Notes: generated from the letters alone by a model not told the origin. A DNA stretch of 64,000 nt from Xanthomonas sacchari (GCF_040529065.1 NZ_CP132343.1:2046001-2110000); one strand, 5' to 3'; counted from the stretch's first letter, positions 17,101 through 26,041 are shown. Program-made: numbers and translations.

Positions 17101-19368
17101 GCCATCGCCACCGATGCCGCCGGCAACGCCAGCGCGCCGGCGACGTTGATCGTGGATGCGCTGGCGCCGGCGGCGCCGATCCTTCAGGCGAGCAATGGCG
17201 TGGCCATCGTCGGCAGCGCGGAAGCGGGTGCGACGATCACCGTCACCGACGGCAACGGCACGCTGATCGGCCAGGCCACTGCCGATGCGTCCGGCAACTG
17301 GAGCGTCACCCCGGGGGCCGCATTGCCGAACGGTACCGTGGTGACGGCCATCGCGACCGATGCGGCCGGCAATGCCAGTGCGCCGGCGACGCTGATCGTC
17401 GATGCCGTGGCCCCGGCCGCCCCGATCCTGCAGGCGAGCAATGGCGTGGCCATCGTCGGCACCGCCGAAGCCGGTGCCACCATTACCGTCAGCGACGGCA
17501 ACGGTACGCTGATCGGCCAAGCCACGGCCGACGCCTCCGGCAACTGGAGCGTGACGCCGGGGGCCGCATTGCCGAACGGCACCGTGATCAGCGCCATCGC
17601 CACCGACGCGGCCGGCAACGCCAGCCCGCCGGCGACCTTGACCGTGGATGCGCTGGCGCCGGCGGCGCCGGTGGTGTCGATCAGCCTGGATGGCACCTTG
17701 CTCAGTGGCACCGCCGAGGCCAATGCGCAACTGCGCGTGGTGGTGAACGGTGATACCGCCAATCCGCTGCTGATCCAGGTGGATGGCAACGGCAGCTTCA
17801 GCTTGCCGCTGTCGCCGCCACTGGTGATCGGTCAGGCGCTGTCGGTGGTGGCGGTCGACGCCGCCGGCAATGTCAGCGCGCCTTCGCTACTCACTGCGCC
17901 GGACCTGTCGCCGCCGCTGCTCAGCGTGGCGGAGGCGAGCGATACCTGGATCAACGCCGCGGAAATCGGCGACGGCATCCAGGTGGCGGTGCAACTGCGG
18001 CCGAACATGCTGGTCGGGCAGGTGGTCACCGTGCACTTCGCCGGCCAGAACGGTTACGAGGTCGACGTCAGCCACACCTTGACCAGCGCCGACCTGAGCG
18101 CCGGCAACGTGTTGGTGTCGGTGCTGCCGCCGAGCGGCGGCGCGGCATTGCCGCAAGGGGCGGCGACAGTCACGGCCGACCTCAACGGCGGCCCGCTGTC
18201 GTCCTCGGTCGGCTTCACCATCGACACGGTCGCGCCGGCGACGCCGGTGCTGTCGCTGGTCGGCAGCCTGCTGACGATTTCCAGCGAGCCGGGCCTGGCG
18301 CTGACGGTCAACGTCGACGTCGGCGGCGTGCAGGCGACCGCCACGCTCGCCGCCGACAACAGCGGCCTGGCCTCGCTGGACCTGCTGACCGGCCTGAACA
18401 TCGATCTGAGCTGGGCGCAGCTGTTGAACGCACAGGTCTCGGTGGTCGGCGCCGACCCGGCCGGCAATCCCAGCCCTGTCGTCTCGCTGGGCGTGGGCAC
18501 CAACATCGCGCAGCCGCTGACGCTCGGCGACTTCGGCGTGAACTTCTCGCTGCTGCCGGCGACGTTCGGCTTCAGCGGGCAGGCCGAGCCGAACGCGAGC
18601 CTGGCGATCCGGGTCATCACGCCTACGCTCAATGTCGAACTCACGCCGATCCAGGCCGATGCCAGCGGCGACTTCGCCCTGAACCTGCTCAGTTCCAGCG
18701 TGCTGAACCAGCTCGGGCTCACCGCCTCGGGCCTGCTCAACCTGGGAACCCAGGTGTCGTTCGAGGTGGTGGGCACCGATACCCAGGGCAACGACAGCGC
18801 CCGCTACGGCATCACCCTGTCCAACAGCGGGGCCAGCCTCGGCATCGGCGAGATCAGCGTGTTCGGCACCGCCGCCAACGACATCCTGTCCGGCGCCGAC
18901 GGCAGCAGCGAACGCATCCTCGCCGGCGACGGTAGCGACTTGATCTTCAACGTCGGTAGCGGCGATCAGGTGTCGGCCGGCAACGGCGACGACACCATCC
19001 AGATCACCGGCAACACGTTCGTCAGCATCGACGGTGGCGCCGGCTTCGACACGCTGCTGTTCGCCAACGGCATCGATCTGGACTACAACGCCGCGGGCAT
19101 CGGCACCCTGAGCAACATCGAGCGCGTGGACCTCGGCAAGGGCGATTCCGGCAGCACGCTGACCTTGACCGCGTCGGAAGTGCTGGCGATCACCGACAGC
19201 AACGACACCCTGCAGATCACCGGCGACGGGGCGGATGTGCTCAACGTGATCGGCGCGGTGGACAGCGGCACCACCCAGGCGATCGACGGCATCACCTATC
19301 ACGTCTACAGCTTCGGCACCGCGACCTTGCTGGTGGAGGACAACACGCTCGCGGTGGTGACGGCCTGA
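14158..19368 (+). CDS. Large Ig-repeat adhesin, Bap/Lap-like, type I secreted
   Basis: 1736 residues from ATG 14158, with AGGAG ten bases before it. Order of parts: N-terminal prefix-like module (1-115) rich in short strands; an Ala/Gly-rich hydrophobic stretch (118-150) that contains TAAG at 119-122; a PQPQ-rich linker; three 85-residue Ig-like repeats with calcium-like loops (DTNGDGVPD); nine 82-residue Ig-like repeats (432-1169); further diverged Ig-like domains; and a C-terminal RTX-like part (GDGSDLIF, GNGDDTIQI near 1590-1610) with a terminal secretion region. There is no Sec signal, as expected for a type I substrate. The next three genes encode the exporter and overlap in series. The likely role is surface attachment and biofilm formation. 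Confidence 0.9.
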   Translation: MSIQVKVVPHGTDIARAHAVPLPADGVVRLTQASQVVLDVPPDRVAAYAREGDDLLVRMKNGETVRIVHFFDAVPEPSALFLTQEEHLLAVQFAGAGEGAVLLASYAPVGSEAGFESLTAAGAGGAAGGLAAPWLMAGGVALGAGALASMGSEDERNQIVQPQPQQPQPQPSAPAVASNLQISPDGTQITGNAPPGHSVGIDVDGDGQVDTVVVVGNDGSFTVTLPAPVLGGQMVGVVVTSPDGLSSPPAMVQAPDVTPPGAAGNLQVAADGSSLIGTAEAGATVGVDTNGDGVPDVTAVVGSDGSFSVPLQPPLTNGETVTVVVTDPAGNTGPGASVNAPDTTPPAAAGNLQVSADGGTLTGTAEAGATVGVDANGDGVPDFTVVVGGDGSFSVPLQPPLTDGQTLTVVVTDPAGNNSPPTSVQAPDLLAAPIIQATNGSVIAGTSEAGATITLSDGNGAPIGQAVVDAAGNWSFTPATPLPDGTVITAVASNAAGTVSPPATTTVDAVAPAAPVLQPSNGSVVAGNAEAGATVTVTDSNGTLIGQATADASGTWSLTPATPLPDGTVLSAIATDAAGNASAPATTTVDAVAPATPVLQPSNGSAIVGTAEAGATVTVTDGNGTLIGQTTADASGNWSITPGTALPDGTVVNAVAADAAGNASAAATLTVDAVAPAAPVLQPSNGTAIVGAAEAGATVTVTDGNGTLIGQTTADASGNWSVTPGTPLPDGTVINAVATDATGNVSAPATTTVDATAPSAPILQPSNGLTIVGSAEAGATVTVTDGNGTLIGQATADASGNWSITPGAALPDGSVISAIATDVAGNASAPATTTIDALAPAAPVLQPSNGSAIVGTAEAGTTITVTDGNGTLIGQATADASGNWSVTPGAALPDGTVVTAIATDAAGNASAPATLIVDAVAPAAPILQVSNGVAIVGTAEAGAAITVTDGNGTLIGQATADASGNWSITPGAALPDGTVVTAIATDAAGNASAPATLIVDALAPAAPILQASNGVAIVGSAEAGATITVTDGNGTLIGQATADASGNWSVTPGAALPNGTVVTAIATDAAGNASAPATLIVDAVAPAAPILQASNGVAIVGTAEAGATITVSDGNGTLIGQATADASGNWSVTPGAALPNGTVISAIATDAAGNASPPATLTVDALAPAAPVVSISLDGTLLSGTAEANAQLRVVVNGDTANPLLIQVDGNGSFSLPLSPPLVIGQALSVVAVDAAGNVSAPSLLTAPDLSPPLLSVAEASDTWINAAEIGDGIQVAVQLRPNMLVGQVVTVHFAGQNGYEVDVSHTLTSADLSAGNVLVSVLPPSGGAALPQGAATVTADLNGGPLSSSVGFTIDTVAPATPVLSLVGSLLTISSEPGLALTVNVDVGGVQATATLAADNSGLASLDLLTGLNIDLSWAQLLNAQVSVVGADPAGNPSPVVSLGVGTNIAQPLTLGDFGVNFSLLPATFGFSGQAEPNASLAIRVITPTLNVELTPIQADASGDFALNLLSSSVLNQLGLTASGLLNLGTQVSFEVVGTDTQGNDSARYGITLSNSGASLGIGEISVFGTAANDILSGADGSSERILAGDGSDLIFNVGSGDQVSAGNGDDTIQITGNTFVSIDGGAGFDTLLFANGIDLDYNAAGIGTLSNIERVDLGKGDSGSTLTLTASEVLAITDSNDTLQITGDGADVLNVIGAVDSGTTQAIDGITYHVYSFGTATLLVEDNTLAVVTA
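14680..15450 (+). repeat. Three tandem ~255-bp repeats in the adhesin gene
   Basis: Three consecutive units encode the pattern NLQ-(I/V)-x-(P/A)DG...G(T/N)A-(E/P)-(A/P)G...(D/G)GDG(Q/V)(V/P)D...VTDPAGN and differ from the following 82-residue type. The aspartate-rich DxNGDGxxD loop resembles a calcium-binding site. Confidence 0.8.
15451..17664 (+). repeat. Nine tandem repeats of exactly 246 bp in the adhesin gene
   Basis: Nine units with no insertion or deletion between them, each encoding 82 residues of the form APxLQxSNG...GTAEAGATxTVTDGNGTLIGQ...NWSxTPGxxLPDGT...ATDAAGNASAPAT. Unit 1 and the tenth, shorter unit after 17664 are more diverged; the middle ones are very similar also in DNA sequence, which points to homogenisation by recombination. 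Confidence 0.95.
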
Positions 19369-20636
19369 TGGCGAGGAAGGGGGATGGGGACCGGCGCACG
19401 CGCCGGTCCGGCCCGGCGCTGGCCGTCGGGCTGTGGCTGGCGCTGCCGGCGTGCGCCTGCGCGATGTCGCTGACGCAGGCCGTGCAGCGCGGATTGGCGA
19501 TCGAGCCGCAGTTGCGCGCGGCGATGGCGGACGCGGCGCGCGCCGCCACCGACGTGCGCATCGCCCGCAGCGGCTACTACCCGGCGTTATCGGTCGCCGC
19601 CGGGCCCAAGGCGCTGGACCCGGGCGAGATGGTCTACGACGTCAATCTCTCGCAGATGCTGTACGACTGGGGGCGCGTGTCGAGCCGGGTGGCGAATGCA
19701 CGCGCGCAGCAGCGCGGGCAGGACGCGGCGGTGGAGGTGGCCGCCGACGACGCCGCGCTGCAGATCGTGGAGGTGTATCTGGACGTGTTGGCGGCGCAGC
19801 AGCGGCTGCAGGCGGTGCAGGCGCATCTGCAACGCCTGCAGGTGATCGCCGACCTCAGCGAGGCGCGCAGCGGCGGCTATGCCGATCGCAGCGAACTGGA
19901 GCGTACGCGGCTGGAACTGGCCCGCGGCCAGGACCAGTTGGCGACCGAGCAGGGCGCGCTGCAGGAGTTGCGCAACCAGTTCCTGCTGCTGGTCGGGGTC
20001 GAGGCCGAGGATCTGGTCGAACCGGAGACGCTGGAATTGCCGCAACTGGCGCCGCCGTTGCTGGCGCAGGCGGTGGACGCCTCGCCGCTGCTGCGCAAGG
20101 CTGGCGAACAGGTACGCGCGGCCGAGGCCGAAGTACGCGAGGCGCGCGCGGCGATGAAGCCGCAACTCAATCTGGAGGCCGCCGCGCTGCGTCGCGACGT
20201 CGGCGGCCGCCTGCAGAACGATTCGACCATTTCGCTGCGGCTGAGCATGGACGTGTTCCAGGGCATGTCCACGTTCCTGCGCCCGCAGGCCGCGCGCCAG
20301 CGCCTGGAAGCGGCGCAGTGGAACCTGGAGGCGATGCGCCGCGAGGTGCGGCGCACCGTACAGACCCTCGCCGACAGCGGCGAGGCCTTGCGCGGGCGCG
20401 AGCAGGCGCTGCTGCGGCAGGCGCAGCAGGCGGTGGAAGTGGCCGAGTTGTACCGCGAGCAGTTGAGCGTGGGCCGGCGCGAGGTGATCGAGCTGCTGAA
20501 CGTGCAGCGCGAACGCCTGGAAGCCGAGCGGCAATTGATCAGCCTGCGGATCGAACGCAAGCGCCTGCGCTACCGCGCGGCGGCACAGATCGGCGCATTG
20601 CACGCGCTGTTCCAGGAGACGACGCATGCAGGGTGA
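19368..20636 (+). CDS. TolC-family outer membrane channel of the adhesin secretion system
   Basis: 422 residues. The signal peptide follows a long charged N-terminus (MARKGDGDRRTRRSG) and ends near ACACA (about residue 32). The rest has the two-fold OEP repeat of TolC proteins, with long coiled-coil helices (SLTQAVQRGLAIEPQLRAAMADAARA; QARGQDAAVE-like region; EQLSVGRREVIELLNVQRERLEAERQL). It forms the outer membrane part of a type I exporter. Its ATG overlaps the adhesin stop (TGATG), so translation is coupled to the substrate. Confidence 0.92.
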   Translation: MARKGDGDRRTRRSGPALAVGLWLALPACACAMSLTQAVQRGLAIEPQLRAAMADAARAATDVRIARSGYYPALSVAAGPKALDPGEMVYDVNLSQMLYDWGRVSSRVANARAQQRGQDAAVEVAADDAALQIVEVYLDVLAAQQRLQAVQAHLQRLQVIADLSEARSGGYADRSELERTRLELARGQDQLATEQGALQELRNQFLLLVGVEAEDLVEPETLELPQLAPPLLAQAVDASPLLRKAGEQVRAAEAEVREARAAMKPQLNLEAAALRRDVGGRLQNDSTISLRLSMDVFQGMSTFLRPQAARQRLEAAQWNLEAMRREVRRTVQTLADSGEALRGREQALLRQAQQAVEVAELYREQLSVGRREVIELLNVQRERLEAERQLISLRIERKRLRYRAAAQIGALHALFQETTHAG

Positions 20637-22794
20637 AGGGGGGATCGAGGCATCCGTGGCGACGCCGCGGGCTGGCGCCGCGGACGGACTGCGCGAAGGC
20701 CTGCTGCTGTTGTGCCAGCGCCTGGGACGGCCGTTGAGCGATGCCGAACTGGTGGACGGCATCGCCCTGGTGCAGGGACGCCTGCCGCTGCACCTGGTGC
20801 CGCGCGCGCTGCGCCGTGCCGAGCTCACGGCCGAGGTGCTGGCGTATCCGCTGGACGGCATGGACCGCTACCTGCTGCCGGCGCTGCTGCTGTTGCACGA
20901 TGGGCGCACGGTGCTGCTGGAGGCGGTCGAGGCGGGGCAGGCGCGGCTGCTGCTGCCGCATGCCGGCGGTGGCGAGCAGGCGGTGCCGGTGGCGGAGCTG
21001 GAGGCGCTGTACAGCGGATCGGCGGTCTTCGCCAAACCGCGCTTCCGCGACGACGGGCGCATCGGCGGGTACGCCGGCAGCGCGTCGGAGCATTGGTTCT
21101 ACGGGCCGCTGAAGAAGCTGTGGCGCTCCTATGCGGAAGTGGCGCTGGCGGCGATGGTCGCCAACCTGCTGGCCATCGCCACCGCGCTGTTCGCCATGCA
21201 GGTCTACGACCGCGTGGTGCCCAACGCCGCCTTCGACACGCTGTGGATCCTGGCCAGCGGCGTGGTCCTGGCGATCGTGATGGAAGGCGTGCTGCGCACC
21301 CTGCGCGGGCAGTTGCTGGCGGTGCTGGGCAAGCGCCTGGACCTGCAACTGTCCACACTGCTGTTCTCGCGCGTGCTGGCCATGCGCATGGCCGCCAAGC
21401 CGGCCTCGATGGGCGCGTTCAGCACCCAGGTGCGCGAGTTCGAATCGGTGCGCGAGTTCTTCACCAGTTCCAGCGCGGCGCTGATCAGCGACCTGCCGTT
21501 CGTGGCGATCTTCCTGGGGATCATCGCCCTGATCGGCGGCCATGTGGTCTGGGTGCCGCTGGTCGCCTGCGTGCTGATGGTGTTGCCGGGGCTGCTGGCG
21601 CAGCGACTGCTGGGCGAGTTGTCGCGACAGAACCTGCGCGAGGGGGCGATGAAGAACGGCCTGCTGCTGGAGGCCTTCGAGCATCTGGAGTCGATCAAGG
21701 CCGCGCGCGGCGAAGGCCGCTGCCAGGGGCTGTGGGAAGCGCTGACCGCGCAGTTGTCCGCCTCGGCGATGCGGACCTACGCGCTGACCACCGCGCTCAG
21801 CTATGCCGCATCGGTGGTGCAGCAACTGGCCTATGTCGGGGTGGTGGTGTTCGGCGTCTACCGCATCCAGCAGGGCGAGATGAGCGTGGGTGCGCTGGTG
21901 GCCTGTTCGCTGCTGGCCTCCCGCGCGATCGCGCCGCTGGGGCAGGCCGCGGCGGTGCTGGGGCGCTGGCAGCACACCCGCGTGGCCATGGAGGGCCTGG
22001 ACCAGTTGCTGGGGGCCGAACAGGAGCGGCCGCCGGGCAAGCGCTTCGTGCACAAGCTGCGCGTGCGCGGCGACTACCGCCTGGAGGCGCTGAGCCTGCG
22101 CTACGGCGAGCAGCCGCCGGTGCTGGACGTGCAGGCGCTGCGCATCGGCGCCGGCGAGCGCGTGGCGCTGCTGGGAGGCAACGGCGCCGGCAAGTCCACG
22201 CTGCTGCGGGTGCTGGCCGGCCTGCTGGATCCGCACGCGGGGCGGCTGTTGCTGGACGACGTGGCGATCGCGCAGATCGACCCGGCCGACCGCATGCGCA
22301 ACATCGGCTACCTGCCGCAGGACGTGGCGCTTTTCCATGGCAGCTTGCGCGACAACCTCAACCTGCACGGCGCCGCGCTCGGCGACGAGGAACTGTATGC
22401 GGCGCTGGACGGGGTCGGGCTGGGCACGTTCGTGCGCGCGCATCCGTTCGGGCTGGACCTGCCGATCCAGGGCAATGCCAGCCTGTCCGGCGGACAGCGC
22501 CAGGCGCTGGGACTGGCGCGGCTGTTGCTGCAGGACCCCAGCGTTGTGCTGCTCGACGAGCCCACCGCGGCCTTCGATCAGCACAGCGAACACGTGTTCA
22601 TCGCCTACCTGCAGCGCTGGCTGGGCACGCGCACGCTGATCGTCAGCACACACAAGCGCAGCATGCTGGAACTGGCGCAGCGCGCGGTGGTGCTGCGGCA
22701 GGGGCGGGTGGTGGTGGACGGGCCGGTGGAGCAGGTGCTGCAGGGCAACCGGGTGCAGGTGCCGGCGACGGCATTGGCGGGCAGCCATGGCTGA
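20626..22794 (+). CDS. Type I secretion ABC transporter (LapB/LssB-like)
   Basis: 722 residues. The first ~130 residues look like a C39-peptidase-like domain without the catalytic cysteine region, as in transporters for RTX proteins and adhesins that do not cut their substrate. Six membrane segments follow (about 165-450). The ATPase domain has Walker A GGNGAGKST at 517-525, the signature LSGGQ at 620-624 and Walker B VVLLDEPTA just after it. The gene overlaps the TolC gene by 11 bases and the adaptor gene by 8. It drives export of the 1736-residue adhesin in one step across both membranes. Confidence 0.93.
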   Translation: MQGEGGIEASVATPRAGAADGLREGLLLLCQRLGRPLSDAELVDGIALVQGRLPLHLVPRALRRAELTAEVLAYPLDGMDRYLLPALLLLHDGRTVLLEAVEAGQARLLLPHAGGGEQAVPVAELEALYSGSAVFAKPRFRDDGRIGGYAGSASEHWFYGPLKKLWRSYAEVALAAMVANLLAIATALFAMQVYDRVVPNAAFDTLWILASGVVLAIVMEGVLRTLRGQLLAVLGKRLDLQLSTLLFSRVLAMRMAAKPASMGAFSTQVREFESVREFFTSSSAALISDLPFVAIFLGIIALIGGHVVWVPLVACVLMVLPGLLAQRLLGELSRQNLREGAMKNGLLLEAFEHLESIKAARGEGRCQGLWEALTAQLSASAMRTYALTTALSYAASVVQQLAYVGVVVFGVYRIQQGEMSVGALVACSLLASRAIAPLGQAAAVLGRWQHTRVAMEGLDQLLGAEQERPPGKRFVHKLRVRGDYRLEALSLRYGEQPPVLDVQALRIGAGERVALLGGNGAGKSTLLRVLAGLLDPHAGRLLLDDVAIAQIDPADRMRNIGYLPQDVALFHGSLRDNLNLHGAALGDEELYAALDGVGLGTFVRAHPFGLDLPIQGNASLSGGQRQALGLARLLLQDPSVVLLDEPTAAFDQHSEHVFIAYLQRWLGTRTLIVSTHKRSMLELAQRAVVLRQGRVVVDGPVEQVLQGNRVQVPATALAGSHG

Positions 22795-23971
22795 GCGCGC
22801 GGCAGTGGCGGTGCGGCGGCGGCTGGGCGACCCGCTGCTGGCGTCCACCCATCCCTGGTACCGGCCGCTGCTGTGGACGGTGCTGGCGACGGTGGCGCTG
22901 TTCCTGGGCTGGGCGGTCTGGGCCGAGCTGGACGAAGTCACCCGCGGCGACGGCCGGGTGGTGCCGTACAGCCGCATTCAGAAGATCCAGAGCCTGGAGG
23001 GCGGCATCCTCGATCGGTTGCTGGTGCAGGAGGGCGAACTGGTCAAGCCGGGGCAGCCGCTGGTGCGGCTGGAGCGCACCCACTTCCTGACCAACTACCA
23101 GGAATCGGTCAACCAGGCGCAGGTGCTGCATGCGGCGATCGCGCGGCTGGAGGCGGAAGTGCTGGGCAAGACCAGCATCGTCTTCCCGGCGCAGATCGCC
23201 GGCGAGAGCGCCCTGCTGCGGTCCGAGCGCGACCTGTTCGACTCGCGGCGCAGCAAGCTGGCCGAAGGCACCCAGGCGATCCAGCACCAGATCGGCCTGG
23301 CCCAGGACCAGTTGAACATCGTGCGCCCGCTGGTGGCCAAGGGCGCGGTCAGCCAGGTCGAGGCGCTCAAGCTCAGCCAGGACATCGCCACCCTGCGTGG
23401 GCGCCTGGGCGAACTGCGCAACAGCTATTTCCAGGAGGCCTACACCGAACTGGCCAAGCGCAAGGCCGATCTCAGCGCGCTGGAGCCGATCGTGCAACAG
23501 CGCCACGACCAGCTGCGCCGCACCGAGATCCTGTCGCCGGTGCGCGGGCGGGTGAACACGGTGCTGATCAATACCCGCGGCGGGGTGATCCCGCCGGGCG
23601 AGCCGATCATGGAGATCATCCCGGTGGAGGAGCGGTTGCTGGTGGAGGCGCGGATCAAGCCGCGCGACGTGGCGTTCCTGGTGCCGGGCATGCAGGCCCG
23701 GGTCAAGATCACCGCCTACGACTACACCATCTACGGCGAGTTGAACGGCACCGTCGAGCAGATCAGCGCCGACACCATCGAGGAGCAGACCGCGCACGGC
23801 AAGGAGTCGTTCTACCAGGTGCTGATCCGCACCGACGGCAGCCAGTTGCGCCGCAACGGCGACACGCTGCCGATCATTCCCGGCATGGTCGCCGAGGTCG
23901 ACATCCTGACCGGCAAGCGCAGCGTGCTGAACTACCTGCTGCGGCCGCTGTTGAAGGCGCGGTTGCGCTGA
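22787..23971 (+). CDS. HlyD-family membrane fusion protein
   Basis: 394 residues. A single membrane segment lies near residues 25-45 (LLWTVLATVALFLGWAVWAEL), followed by the barrel-sandwich start VVPYSRIQKIQSLEGGILDRLLVQEGELVKPGQPL, a long coiled coil (about 100-245) and the closing part ILSPVRGRVNTVLINTRGGVIPPGEPIMEIIPVEE with the beta-barrel. It joins the ABC transporter to the TolC-like channel. It ends the adhesin export operon; a convergent small gene begins 21 bp after the stop. Confidence 0.94.
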   Translation: MAERAAVAVRRRLGDPLLASTHPWYRPLLWTVLATVALFLGWAVWAELDEVTRGDGRVVPYSRIQKIQSLEGGILDRLLVQEGELVKPGQPLVRLERTHFLTNYQESVNQAQVLHAAIARLEAEVLGKTSIVFPAQIAGESALLRSERDLFDSRRSKLAEGTQAIQHQIGLAQDQLNIVRPLVAKGAVSQVEALKLSQDIATLRGRLGELRNSYFQEAYTELAKRKADLSALEPIVQQRHDQLRRTEILSPVRGRVNTVLINTRGGVIPPGEPIMEIIPVEERLLVEARIKPRDVAFLVPGMQARVKITAYDYTIYGELNGTVEQISADTIEEQTAHGKESFYQVLIRTDGSQLRRNGDTLPIIPGMVAEVDILTGKRSVLNYLLRPLLKARLR

Positions 23972-23992
23972 ACGCAACCGCGGTGGCGCCGC

Positions 23993-24310
23993 TCAGCTGC
24001 GCGATTCGACCAGCGAGAGGGTGCAGGTTTCGCCGGGAGCGGATTGCGCGTAGTCGAAGCGCGAAAGCTTCTTGCCCGAGGTCTGTGCGGCGAGCAGGCT
24101 CGCATAGGCGGCCTTGCCGAAATCGTCGCCGATGCTGAAATAGACGACGTCGAACTTGCAGTTGGTGGAAAACGGATCCTTGATGCTGAAGTAGGCGGTG
24201 CCGCCCTGCACGCCGAGGCGGTCCACCGACTTGTCGGTTTCGGTCACCGCGGCCGCCGGCGCGCAGTAGAGCGCGATCAATGAGAGACAGAGCGTCGCTT
24301 GCAGTTTCAT
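23993..24310 (-). CDS. Small secreted protein of unknown function
   Basis: 105 residues, starting at the ATG at 24310 because the peptide MKLQATLCLSLIALYCAPAAA is a good signal sequence; an upstream in-frame ATG would add 15 hydrophilic residues before it. The mature part has two cysteines (in TNCKFDVV and GETCTLSL) that may form a disulphide. I do not recognise a family. It is convergent with the adhesin operon, and the tRNA-Pro gene lies upstream on the same strand. Confidence 0.7.
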   Translation of the reverse strand: MKLQATLCLSLIALYCAPAAAVTETDKSVDRLGVQGGTAYFSIKDPFSTNCKFDVVYFSIGDDFGKAAYASLLAAQTSGKKLSRFDYAQSAPGETCTLSLVESRS

Positions 24311-24531
24311 GGTGTCGTGTCCGTTTGTCTGAGTGGTGAGCGTCGAAACGGACATGCCCGCCGCCTTGCTTCGGCACGTATCGTTGCCGAAGACGCAGGT
24401 CGTGATGAATGCGCCGGTTCCCCCGTCGCCATTGTGGCGAGACGCCAGGCCACGGCGTCAAGGACCGGCTGCTGGAGAAAATGGGTGCAGGCCGGCGCGA
24501 ACGGGCGCGGCCGCTGCCGGATTGCGGGCAC

Positions 24532-24562
24532 AAAAAAACCCGGAAAACGATGGTTTTCCAGG
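24532..24562 (-). terminator. Rho-independent terminator after tRNA-Pro
   Basis: Read on the - strand, CCTGGAAAAC-CATC-GTTTTCCGGG forms a ten-pair stem (one G-U) followed directly by seven T. It lies 20 bp past the 3' end of the tRNA gene. Confidence 0.85.
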
Positions 24563-24581
24563 CTTCTTGTGACCTTGAAAC

Positions 24582-24658
<77 letters not shown>

Positions 24659-24718
24659 AAGGAGCCGCACATGATACGGAGGTCTTCCGCATTCGGCAAG
24701 CGCCTTTGCAAAAAAATT

Positions 24719-24847
24719 TCAGTCCCCCGCGGCGGCCGCGTCCGCGGCATCCGCCGCGTTGCGCTCGCGCGCCTCGAACCACATGCCGTTGAGGATGGCG
24801 GCGGTGGAGGCCAGGCCCACACCGAGAATCCAGGCGAAGTACCACAT
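24719..24847 (-). CDS. cydX: Cytochrome bd oxidase small subunit CydX
   Basis: 42 residues, starting MWYFAWILGVGLASTAAILNG, one membrane segment, then FEARERN and an Ala/Asp-rich tail. This is the CydX/YbgT pattern. CydX is a third subunit that stabilises the haem sites of the CydAB oxidase in the inner membrane. It begins 23 bp after the cydB stop, with AGGAGAAACG before the ATG. It is easily missed because it is so short. Confidence 0.9.
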   Translation of the reverse strand: MWYFAWILGVGLASTAAILNGMWFEARERNAADAADAAAAGD

Positions 24848-24870
24848 GATCGTTTCTCCTTGCGGGCGCG

Positions 24871-26022
24871 TCAGTACGCGTTGGGGTTGTCGTCCAGGGA
24901 AGCGGCGGTGACCTTGCCCTTCAGCACGCGGTACACCCAGGTGGTGTAGCCGAGGATGATGGGCAGGAACACCACGGTGGCCAGCAGCATGATCCACAGG
25001 GTCAGGTGGCTGCTGGAGGCGTCCCACACGGTCAGGCTGGAGCCCGGCTGGCTGGAGGACGGCAGCAGGAACGGGAAGATCGCAAAGCCCACGGTCAGGA
25101 TGATGCCGGCGATGGCCGCACCGGAGGCGATGAAGGCCAGGCCGCCGCGGCGCTTGCGCAGCAGCACCGCGCTGAGCAGCAGGCCGAGCAGGCCGGCGGC
25201 CGGGGCCAGGGCGGTCAGCGGCATGGTCTGGTAGTTGTGCATCCAGCCGCCGACCTCGCCGAGCACGGCGGTCTTCAGCAGCGGGTTGGTGGCGCCGTCG
25301 GTGACCACCTGCGAGGTGACCGCGTAGCCGGGCAGGCCGGTGGCCACCCACACCCCGGCGCCGGCGAACAGTGCACAGGCCACCAGGGCGGCGACGCTGC
25401 CGTAGCGCGCCGCGCGCTCGGCCACCGGGCCGTCGGTCTTCAGCACCAGCATCGCCGCGCCGTGCGCCACCAGCATGCTCACGCTGAGCAGGCCGGCGAG
25501 CAGGGCGAACGGCATCAGCAGGCCGAAGAAGCTGCCGGTGTAGAACACCCGCAGGGTGTCGTCGAAGTGGAACGGCACGCCCAGCAGCACGTTGCCCACC
25601 GCCACGCCCATGATCAGCGCCGGGATGAAGCCGCCGAGGAACAGCGCCCAGTCCCAGCCGTTGCGCCAGCGCTGGCCGGGCAGCTTGCCGCGAAACTTGA
25701 ACCCGACCGGGCGCAGGATCAGCGCGAACAGGATCACGAACATGGCCAGGTAGAAGCCGGAGAAGCTGACAGCGTACAGCGGCGGGAAAGCAGCGAAGAT
25801 CGCGCCGCCGCCCAGGATCAACCAGACCTGGTTGCCCTCCCAGACCGGGCCGATGGTGTTGACCACCAGCCGGCGTTCGGCGTCGTTCCTGGCCACGAAC
25901 GGCAGCAGCGCGCCGACGCCCAGGTCGAATCCGTCCATCACCGCGAAGCCGATCAGCAGGATGCCCAGCAGCAGCCACCAGATCACGCGCAGCGTGGTGT
26001 AGTCCAATGCAATGAAGTCCAT
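24871..26022 (-). CDS. cydB: Cytochrome bd ubiquinol oxidase subunit II
   Basis: 383 residues, with about nine membrane segments. The start [42 protein letters not shown] and the segment [27 protein letters not shown] are characteristic. CydB partners CydA in the high-affinity, proton-non-pumping oxidase that reduces O2 with quinol. It starts 19 bp after cydA and is followed by cydX. The length is normal. Confidence 0.97.
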   Translation of the reverse strand: MDFIALDYTTLRVIWWLLLGILLIGFAVMDGFDLGVGALLPFVARNDAERRLVVNTIGPVWEGNQVWLILGGGAIFAAFPPLYAVSFSGFYLAMFVILFALILRPVGFKFRGKLPGQRWRNGWDWALFLGGFIPALIMGVAVGNVLLGVPFHFDDTLRVFYTGSFFGLLMPFALLAGLLSVSMLVAHGAAMLVLKTDGPVAERAARYGSVAALVACALFAGAGVWVATGLPGYAVTSQVVTDGATNPLLKTAVLGEVGGWMHNYQTMPLTALAPAAGLLGLLLSAVLLRKRRGGLAFIASGAAIAGIILTVGFAIFPFLLPSSSQPGSSLTVWDASSSHLTLWIMLLATVVFLPIILGYTTWVYRVLKGKVTAASLDDNPNAY

Positions 26023-26041
26023 GGTGTGTCTCCTGCCGGAA

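Noticed and set aside
14472-17730. Very long open frames on the - strand opposite the adhesin gene
   Set aside because: They are periodic shadows of the repeat-rich + strand gene, with no start signal and nonsensical Ala/Val/Arg-rich composition.
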